This document shows positions 1 through 4,721 of a stretch of 5,172 bases of DNA, piece by piece (position 1 is the first letter of the stretch; every line of letters begins with the position of its first letter). The notes beneath the pieces are model-generated. The model worked only from the letters and a program-made list of their open reading frames with translations. It was not told where the DNA came from and ran no database searches. The stretch comes from an uncultured Lachnospira sp. GTDB taxonomy: Bacteria > Bacillota > Clostridia > Lachnospirales > Lachnospiraceae. Both the position numbers and the translations under genes were made by a program. The stretch spans positions 1 through 5,172 of the forward strand of contig CAAHEK010000177.1 of NCBI GenBank assembly GCA_900772425.1. Reading direction: 5' to 3'.

Positions 1-933
1 GAGCCAAGGAAAATGATGTTTAATTCGACCAGCTCAATAGCTGCCATGATAATTGTAGCAGTTGTTGTTGCATTGCTTGGTCTGGCAGCTTCTATTACAG
101 CTACATCTGGATTTATCACAAAAAGGATCAGAAAGCTTCAGGCAAGCATGGCTAAGGTTGAGCAGGGAGATTTCGATGCAGTCATTAAGACAGAGGATAA
201 GGATGAGATTGGAGATCTGATTCAGGGCTTTAATGAGATGACAACACAGACGAAGAACCTTATAACCCAGGTGTATGAAGGACGCATAAGCCAGAAGGAA
301 TCTGAAATGAAGGCGCTACGGGCACAGATTAATCCACATTTTCTGTATAATTCGCTGTCACTTATTAACTGGAAGGCTATTGAATATGAGCAGGATGATA
401 TAAGCAGGATTACTCTTGCATTATCTAATTACTACAGGACTTCGCTTAACAAGGGTAAGAATACGCTTATGCTTGAGCAGGAGATAAGTAATGTAAGGTC
501 CTACATAGAGATTCAGCAGATTATGCACGATAATTCATTTAATGTTGATATCGATATAAGCAGTGATATTCTTAAGGTTGAGTCGTTGAATCTTATACTT
601 CAGCCTCTTGTGGAGAATGCAATTGACCATGGAATAGACCTTCTGACTGACAGACGGGGAGTGATAACTATTAAGGGAAGCAGACGTTTATATGTAAATA
701 CAGCTAATGAAAACATAGATATTGTCTGTCTGTCTGTATCAGATAATGGTGTGGGAATGGATGAAAATATATGTAAAAGCTTTCTTACAGCAGAGTCTAA
801 GGGCTATGGTGCACGTAATGTCAATGATAGAATCAGGCTGTTTTATGGGGAAGAATATCATCTTGAGGTTAAAAGTATTGTTGGTACAGGCACAACAATC
901 ACGATTAAATTCCCAGTCAGGCTGATGGAATAA
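1..933 (+). CDS. Sensor histidine kinase, YesM/LytS type, C-terminal part (5' end outside window)
   Basis: This is the membrane-proximal and catalytic part of a two-component sensor kinase. It would autophosphorylate a histidine and pass the phosphate to a response regulator, often an AraC-type YesN protein in this family. The frame is open from base 1, so the ATG at 13 is probably internal and the extracellular sensor domain lies to the left. Counting from that ATG: a transmembrane helix at about residues 8-31; a HAMP domain at about 32-85 (DEIGDLIQGFNEM); the His_kinase (PF06580) phospho-acceptor motif QINPHFLYN with His109; an N box LVENAIDHGI at about 199-208; a G1 box DNGVGM at about 244-249; and a G2 motif GYGARNV at about 264-270 followed by NDRIRLFYG. 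All catalytic boxes look intact. No response regulator is visible; it may lie upstream. The next gene is a sugar-binding protein 179 bp downstream, which suggests, but does not prove, control of that importer by this kinase. Confidence 0.93.
   Translation, partial: EPRKMMFNSTSSIAAMIIVAVVVALLGLAASITATSGFITKRIRKLQASMAKVEQGDFDAVIKTEDKDEIGDLIQGFNEMTTQTKNLITQVYEGRISQKESEMKALRAQINPHFLYNSLSLINWKAIEYEQDDISRITLALSNYYRTSLNKGKNTLMLEQEISNVRSYIEIQQIMHDNSFNVDIDISSDILKVESLNLILQPLVENAIDHGIDLLTDRRGVITIKGSRRLYVNTANENIDIVCLSVSDNGVGMDENICKSFLTAESKGYGARNVNDRIRLFYGEEYHLEVKSIVGTGTTITIKFPVRLME
723..737 (+). repeat. Short TGTC tetranucleotide repeat inside the kinase gene
   Basis: The bases read TGTC three times followed by TGT (3.75 units), coding for part of CLSVS directly before the G1 ATP-binding box. 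Loss or gain of one unit would shift the frame and remove the G1 and G2 boxes. With under four units this is short for a true phase-variable tract, and chance is a good explanation. Confidence 0.5.
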
Positions 934-1030
934 TATGCATTATGTAAATTTTTATATATTTTATAATTGCATCATAAAAAAATAACATATTTCTAAAATA
1001 CTTTATATTTTAATTTTTTAAACCTCCTAA

Positions 1031-1036
1031 TATAAT
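1031..1036 (+). promoter_or_regulatory. Candidate -10 hexamer (TATAAT) for the importer operon
   Basis: A perfect TATAAT lies 77 bp before the malE-like start codon. The best sequences at 16-17 bp spacing upstream (around 1008-1014) match TTGACA at only three of six positions, and there is no TGn extension, so the promoter would need an activator or is not real. An alternative -10 is TATATT at 1004-1009, also without a good -35. The choice matters: from 1031 the transcript would start near 1043 and lose most of the left arm of the inverted repeat, whereas from 1004 it would carry the whole hairpin. Confidence 0.3.
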
Positions 1037-1097
1037 TAAATCATCAAGAAAAGTTAAAGACGTCGAAAAACAAAGGATGATTGATGATTAAATTATT

Positions 1098-1104
1098 AAG
1101 GAGG
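1098..1104 (+). promoter_or_regulatory. Shine-Dalgarno site of the malE-like gene
   Basis: AAGGAGG lies 8 nt before the ATG at 1113, an optimal match and spacing that fixes the start. Six of its seven bases fall inside the outer stem of the inverted repeat. Confidence 0.9.
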
Positions 1105-1112
1105 TTTTTGGT

Positions 1113-2381
1113 ATGAGATTAAAGAAATTAGCAGCAGCACTTATGCTGACAACGATGTGTGGATCACTTTTAACAGGCTGTGGTTCTGGAAAAGATTCGG
1201 CCAGCACAGGAAATGATTCAAAGACAGAGGAAAAGATTACAGCTACCATTAAGGTATGGGGACCAGCAGAGGATCAGGCTGAAGAAAATGGTAAATGGCT
1301 TCAGACAATGTGTGAGAAGTTTAATTCAGAGCATCCAGAATGGGATCTTACCTTTGATTATGGTGTATGTGCAGAGGCAGATGCTGGTAAGACTGTAACA
1401 CAGGATCCAAGTAATTCAGGAGATGTTTACTTCTTTGCAAATGACCAGCTTCAGACACTTATTGATGCTAATGCTATTGCAAAGCTTGGTGGTGAGACAG
1501 CAGATTATGTTAAGAAAACTAATTCAAGTACAATTGTAGATTCAGTTACAGTTGATGGTAATGTTTATGGTGTACCATTCACAACAAATACTTGGTTTAT
1601 GTATTATGATAAGAGTAAATTCTCAGAAAGTGATGTTAAGAGCTTAGATACAATGCTCTCTAAAAACAAGGTAGCGTTTAATATAACAGAGGGCTGGTAT
1701 ATGTCAACATTCTATCTTGCTAACGGATGCTCATATTTCGGCAAGGATGGTAAGGATAATTCAGCAGGAATTGATATTTCTGGTGATAAGGGAACACAGG
1801 CAACACAGGCTATGGTTTCATTTGTTAACAATCCTAACTTTGTCAATGACCTTCAGGGTGTAGGTATAGCAGGCTTAAGAGATGGTTCTGTTGGTGCATA
1901 CTTCTCAGGTTCATGGGATTATAAGAGCGTTAAGGAAATTCTTGGTAACAACTTTGGCGCAGTATCTCTTCCAACATTAAAGATTGGTGGAACAGATAAG
2001 CAGCTTAAGTCATTTGCCGGTTCTAAGGCAATCGCAGTTAACCCTAACTGCAAGTATCAGCAGGTTGCTGTAGCTTTAGCTAAGTATCTTGGCGGTAAAG
2101 ATGCACAGCAGAGCCACTACGAATTAAGAGGTGTTATTCCTTGTAATACAGAGCTTCTTGCAACAGATGCTATCAAGAAAGATGCTCTTGTAACAGCACA
2201 GAATGATACCTTTAACAAGACATCAGTTATCCAGCCTACAGTATCAGGAATGAATGACTACTGGACGCCAGCACAGAACTTTGCAAAGGCTGTAGTTAAT
2301 GGTGAGGTTACTCTGGATAATGCAGCAGCAAAGACACAGGATTTCTACAAGCAGATTAATACATCAATTGTAAGTAAATAA
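1113..2381 (+). CDS. malE: MalE-like maltose/maltodextrin-binding lipoprotein of a CUT1 ABC importer
   Basis: This is an extracellular solute-binding protein (family 1) of 422 residues that would capture oligosaccharides outside the cell and deliver them to the permeases encoded just downstream. The N-terminus is a type II signal peptide: basic MRLKK, a hydrophobic stretch, and lipobox LTGC with Cys23 as the lipidated residue, followed by a Ser/Gly/Asp-rich linker to about residue 40. The mature domain starts with the typical TIKVWG strand, then GNVYGVPFTTNTW at about 149-161. SGSWDY (Trp268) and MNDYWTPAQNF (Trp384) align by eye with the Trp230 and Trp340 regions of E. coli MBP, which stack on maltose rings. 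This makes an alpha-glucan ligand plausible, though other oligosaccharides (for example galactans) are not excluded. The mature protein has five further cysteines (67, 86, 206, 313, 344). Length is normal for the family. It is the first gene of the operon and is preceded by the RBS-pairing inverted repeat. Confidence 0.9.
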   Translation: MRLKKLAAALMLTTMCGSLLTGCGSGKDSASTGNDSKTEEKITATIKVWGPAEDQAEENGKWLQTMCEKFNSEHPEWDLTFDYGVCAEADAGKTVTQDPSNSGDVYFFANDQLQTLIDANAIAKLGGETADYVKKTNSSTIVDSVTVDGNVYGVPFTTNTWFMYYDKSKFSESDVKSLDTMLSKNKVAFNITEGWYMSTFYLANGCSYFGKDGKDNSAGIDISGDKGTQATQAMVSFVNNPNFVNDLQGVGIAGLRDGSVGAYFSGSWDYKSVKEILGNNFGAVSLPTLKIGGTDKQLKSFAGSKAIAVNPNCKYQQVAVALAKYLGGKDAQQSHYELRGVIPCNTELLATDAIKKDALVTAQNDTFNKTSVIQPTVSGMNDYWTPAQNFAKAVVNGEVTLDNAAAKTQDFYKQINTSIVSK

Positions 2382-2385
2382 AGGC

Positions 2386-2416
2386 TTAAGTAATTCATAA
2401 TTTAAGTAATTAATAA
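2386..2416 (+). repeat. Near-perfect 15-bp direct repeat after the malE-like stop
   Basis: TTAAGTAATTCATAA at 2386-2400 is repeated as TTAAGTAATTAATAA at 2402-2416, with 14 of 15 bases identical and a 16-bp period. It starts five bases after the stop codon and carries extra in-frame-type TAA triplets. It may be a local duplication or a paired protein-binding site; nothing in the sequence decides between them. Confidence 0.7.
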
Positions 2417-2421
2417 AAGGA

Positions 2422-2448
2422 TGGCTGTCACATTATTTGTGACAGCCA
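2422..2448 (+). ncRNA. malE-malF intercistronic RNA stem-loop
   Basis: An 11-bp perfect stem (2422-2432 with 2438-2448; core GGCTGTCAC/GTGACAGCC) closes a 5-nt loop. The base after the stem begins AGCTTGTAACAGG, with no T-run, so it does not look like an efficient intrinsic terminator. It sits between the binding protein gene and the permease genes, ending 9 nt before the permease ribosome binding site. In E. coli the malE-malF spacer carries REP stem-loops that protect malE mRNA and help produce more MalE than MalF/MalG. A similar job here is inferred from position and shape. It might also lower transcription or translation of the downstream genes. Confidence 0.75.
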
Positions 2449-2457
2449 GCTTGTAAC

Positions 2458-2463
2458 AGGAGG
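2458..2463 (+). promoter_or_regulatory. Shine-Dalgarno site that decides the malF-like start
   Basis: AGGAGG is only 2 nt before the ATG at 2466 but 8 nt before the in-frame ATG at 2472. The second spacing is the same as for the malE-like gene, so 2472 is the probable start codon and the first ATG is likely unused. Confidence 0.75.
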
Positions 2464-2471
2464 TTATGGCG

Positions 2472-3809
2472 ATGAAAGATGGATTTATTCAGGCATTCAA
2501 AAAAGGTAATGCCATTACCAGACTTAGTGCCATTATACTTGGATTTGGTAATCTTGCAGGAAAACAGATAATCAAAGGCATTCTTTATCTTGCAATGGAA
2601 GTAAGTTTTATATGCTTTATGATATTTAAAGGAATCAACTGTCTCGCCATGCTTCCAGGCCTTGGAGAAAGAAAACAGCAGGAGATATGGAATGAAAAGC
2701 TGGGTGTATACGAGTATGTGGCAGGTGATAATTCACTTCTGATACTTTTGTATGGTATTGCAACAATATTTCTTATAGCAGCTTATGTTGTTCTTGTTAT
2801 GAGTTCAGTCAAGAGTGCTTATAATGTTCAATCAAGACTTGCTTTAGGAAAGCATATTAACACATTTGTGGAGGATGTTAAATCATTATTCAATGAGAAT
2901 CTACACAAGCTGCTTCTTACACTTCCGGTTGGGGGAATACTTATATTTACAATTCTGCCACTTGTATTTATGATAAGTATGGCATTTACCAATTACAGTA
3001 AAGTAGACAGCCATCTGGTACTGTTTGACTGGGTTGGATTAGAAAACTTTAAGCAGTTGTTTGATTCGGGAAGCTCTATTGGACATTCCTTCTGGTCAGT
3101 TTTGGGATGGACTATTATATGGGCTATATTTGCAACAGGTCTTAATTACATATTGGGTATTCTTGTTGCTTTACTGATTAACAGGAAGGGAACCAGATTT
3201 AAGTCTTTCTGGCGTTTTATATTCGTTCTCTCGATAGCTGTACCACAGTTTGTTTCTCTTCTTGTCATGAGAAGTATGTTAAATCAGGATGGTATTGTAA
3301 ATGTTGTATTAAGGAATTTAGGCTGGATTGATAAGGCACTTCCGTTCTTCACTAATGCAACGTGGGCAAGAATAACAGTTATTGTTGTCAATCTGTGGGT
3401 AGGTATTCCATATACGATTCTTCAGGTTACAGGAATATTAAAGAACATTCCTATGGAGCTTTATGAGGCAGCAGATGTAGATGGTGCTAATGGCTTTGTT
3501 AAATTTACAAAGATTACGATGCCATATATGTTCTTTGTTACAACACCATATCTGATAACTACATTTACAGCTAATGTTAATAACTTCAATATTGTATACC
3601 TTCTCACTAAGGGTGATCCGGTTCTGGCTGGTGAAACTGCTGGTAAGACAGACCTTCTTGTAACCTGGTTATACAAGATGACAATTGATTATCAATATTA
3701 TAATCTGGGTGCAGTTATAGGTATTATGACATTCATATTCCTTGCAATTGGCTCACTTCTTGTATATAGAAGAACTAAGTCTTATAAGGATGAGGAGGGC
3801 TTCCAATGA
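2472..3809 (+). CDS. malF: MalF-like permease of a CUT1 sugar ABC importer
   Basis: This integral membrane subunit forms one half of the sugar channel with the MalG-like protein. The protein is 445 residues from the ATG at 2472; an in-frame ATG two codons earlier sits too close to the Shine-Dalgarno site. The N-terminus has the GNAITRLSAIILGFGNLAGKQ-type segment found before TM1 in Firmicute MalF proteins. About eight membrane helices can be drawn (near 35-54, 90-111, 150-174, 211-236, 246-268, 300-320, 352-372, 410-434), as in MalF. The first extracellular loop is short and ends in GDNS, the Firmicute form, in contrast to E. coli MalF with its large P2 loop. The cytoplasmic EAA loop that docks on the ATPase is intact: EAADVDGA at about 332-339 with the conserved P at about 351 (KITMP). 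It overlaps the next gene by 4 bp (ATGA), which suggests translational coupling. GanP-type galactan permeases are close relatives, so the substrate is not certain. Confidence 0.9.
   Translation: MKDGFIQAFKKGNAITRLSAIILGFGNLAGKQIIKGILYLAMEVSFICFMIFKGINCLAMLPGLGERKQQEIWNEKLGVYEYVAGDNSLLILLYGIATIFLIAAYVVLVMSSVKSAYNVQSRLALGKHINTFVEDVKSLFNENLHKLLLTLPVGGILIFTILPLVFMISMAFTNYSKVDSHLVLFDWVGLENFKQLFDSGSSIGHSFWSVLGWTIIWAIFATGLNYILGILVALLINRKGTRFKSFWRFIFVLSIAVPQFVSLLVMRSMLNQDGIVNVVLRNLGWIDKALPFFTNATWARITVIVVNLWVGIPYTILQVTGILKNIPMELYEAADVDGANGFVKFTKITMPYMFFVTTPYLITTFTANVNNFNIVYLLTKGDPVLAGETAGKTDLLVTWLYKMTIDYQYYNLGAVIGIMTFIFLAIGSLLVYRRTKSYKDEEGFQ
3793..3798 (+). promoter_or_regulatory. Shine-Dalgarno site of the malG-like gene inside the malF-like gene
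   Basis: AGGAGG lies within the last codons of the malF-like gene, 7 nt before the ATG at 3806. With the ATGA start/stop overlap this gives both independent initiation and coupled re-initiation, which suits 1:1 production of the two permeases. Confidence 0.85.
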
Positions 3810-4654
3810 AAAAGAAAAAGATCACTAAAAATATATTGGCACATATAACACTTACAATACTTGCAGTTATATGGGTAATGCCGCTTATATGGATAATCCT
3901 CACAAGCTTCAGGGCACAGAAGGGAGCGTATACAAGCTCATTTTTCCCTAAGTCATATACACTTAATAATTATACAAAGCTGTTTACAGATACCGGAATA
4001 CTTAATTTCCCAAGAATGTTTGAGAATACGCTTATAGTTGCAGTATTTTCGTGTATTATATCTACGTTTTTCGTGCTTTCAGTTGCTTACTGTATGTCAC
4101 GTCTCAGATTCAGAATGAGGAAGGCTATGATGAATGTAGCTATGATACTTGGTCTTTTCCCAGCTTTTATGGCAATGGTAGCTGTATATTATATTCTTAA
4201 GGCTGTTGGATTATCTGAGGGCGCAATGATAAGGGTTGCACTTGTGCTTGTATATTCGGCATCAGCAGGAATACAGTTTTATATAGCAAAAGGCTTCTTT
4301 GATACGATTCCAAAGAGTATTGATGAAGCGGCAATTATTGATGGAGCAACGAAATGGCAGGTATTTACAAGAATTACAATACCTTTAAGCAAACCAATTA
4401 TCGTATATACAGTACTTACTTCTTTCATAGCACCATGGGTTGATTTCATATTTGCAAGAGTTATATGCCGTGCCAATGCCAACTATTACACGGTTGCAAT
4501 CGGTTTATGGCAGATGCTTGAAAAGGAATATGTTGATGTGTGGTATACAAGATTTGCAGCGGGAGCTGCACTCATATCGATTCCAATTGCAGCCTTGTTT
4601 ATGATAATGCAGAAGTGCTATAATGACAGTATGTCAGGTGCAGTAAAAGGATAA
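3806..4654 (+). CDS. malG: MalG-like permease of a CUT1 sugar ABC importer
   Basis: This is the second channel subunit, 282 residues, the usual size for MalG. About six membrane helices are visible (near 14-35, 74-97, 107-131, 142-161, 197-216, 250-270). The EAA loop is well conserved: SIDEAAIIDGATKWQVFTRI at about 171-190, ending ITIP at 190-193. The C-terminus MSGAVKG matches the conserved MalG tail (E. coli MalG ends in a similar GLTAGGVKG), which in the MalFGK2 structure reaches into the ATPase dimer. That argues for a MalG-type rather than a generic CUT1 permease. The start ATG overlaps the malF-like stop, and the Shine-Dalgarno site is inside that gene. No ATPase gene follows directly, so an unlinked shared ATPase (MsmX/MalK type) is likely; this is inference. 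Confidence 0.92.
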   Translation: MKKKKITKNILAHITLTILAVIWVMPLIWIILTSFRAQKGAYTSSFFPKSYTLNNYTKLFTDTGILNFPRMFENTLIVAVFSCIISTFFVLSVAYCMSRLRFRMRKAMMNVAMILGLFPAFMAMVAVYYILKAVGLSEGAMIRVALVLVYSASAGIQFYIAKGFFDTIPKSIDEAAIIDGATKWQVFTRITIPLSKPIIVYTVLTSFIAPWVDFIFARVICRANANYYTVAIGLWQMLEKEYVDVWYTRFAAGAALISIPIAALFMIMQKCYNDSMSGAVKG

Positions 4655-4721
4655 TGTCAATAGTGCTTTGTGCTTTGTAATCCTGTATGAATTAAAACGG
4701 GGATTAAAGAAGAGGTATGTA
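4655..4721 (+). promoter_or_regulatory. Short spacer before the second lipoprotein gene, with its Shine-Dalgarno site
   Basis: This 67-bp gap shows no terminator and no good promoter, so the next gene is probably in the same transcript. It contains a tandem GTGCTTT repeat (4663-4676) and a weak 7-bp pairing (4678-4684 with 4700-4706, one G-U). GAAGAGG at 4709-4715 is the ribosome binding site, 6 nt before the ATG at 4722. The ATG at 4717 is followed directly by TAA and is not a start. Confidence 0.7.

Larger units (their letters stand above)
1020..1107 (+). promoter_or_regulatory. Long inverted repeat that pairs with and hides the malE-like ribosome binding site
   Basis: The left arm (1020-1046) is complementary to the right arm (1082-1107). 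The pairing is 9 bp (1020-1028 with 1099-1107), a small asymmetric internal loop, 6 bp (1032-1037 with 1091-1096), one A-A mismatch, then 8 bp (1039-1046 with 1082-1089): 23 Watson-Crick pairs around a 35-nt loop. The outer 9 bp pair AAACCTCCT with AGGAGGTTT, so the whole AGGAGG Shine-Dalgarno site is locked in the stem. In RNA this would be expected to block ribosome entry unless it is opened. It could be a translational switch, an RNase III target or, less likely, a DNA operator. It matches no riboswitch or T-box class that I recognise. Five Ts follow the stem (1105-1109, three of them paired), so a weak terminator or attenuator role is also possible. Confidence 0.75.
934..1112 (+). promoter_or_regulatory. 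Intergenic control region between kinase and malE-like gene
   Basis: This 179-bp spacer is very AT-rich and holds no credible gene. No GC-rich hairpin followed by a T-run is seen after the kinase stop, so readthrough from the kinase gene into the importer operon cannot be excluded. The first half contains only AT-rich, weakly paired sequence. The second half contains a long inverted repeat that includes the ribosome binding site of the next gene. A perfect TATAAT hexamer lies at 1031-1036 and a TATATT at 1004-1009, but neither has a good TTGACA-like partner. That would fit an activator-dependent promoter. Confidence 0.6.

Noticed and set aside
722..925. Open frame overlapping the end of the kinase gene in another frame
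   Set aside because: It lies wholly inside the conserved catalytic domain of the kinase, has no ribosome binding site, and its protein has no recognisable features.
935..972. Possible terminator hairpin after the kinase gene (ATGCATTAT with ATAATTGCAT)
   Set aside because: The stem is short, AT-rich and bulged, the loop is 19 nt, and it is followed by As rather than Ts, so it is not credible as a terminator on this strand.
1051..1071. Catabolite (cre) or LacI-type operator around GACGTC in the leader loop
   Set aside because: The 6-bp palindrome is present, but flanking bases do not fit the cre consensus and the dyad is not extended. It is close to, but not at, the centre of the larger inverted repeat.
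1180..1398. Open frame inside the malE-like gene in another frame
   Set aside because: Fully nested in a well-supported gene, with no ribosome binding site and low-complexity Arg/Gln-rich content.
2422..2448. Intrinsic terminator call for the malE-malF stem-loop
   Set aside because: No T-run follows the stem, and a permease gene with a strong ribosome binding site starts 24 nt later.
3461..3676. Minus-strand open frame opposite the malF-like gene
   Set aside because: It is antisense to the conserved EAA loop region, and its openness follows from the codon use of the real gene.
4279..4482. Minus-strand open frame opposite the malG-like gene
   Set aside because: Again antisense to the EAA loop and adjacent helix, without start signals.
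4663..4676. Tandem GTGCTTT repeat in the same spacer
   Set aside because: Two 7-bp copies only; compatible with chance or a small duplication, with no sign of function.
4678..4706. Hairpin in the spacer before the second lipoprotein gene
   Set aside because: Only 7 pairs including one G-U, mostly A-T, around a 15-nt loop; too weak to claim as a structure.
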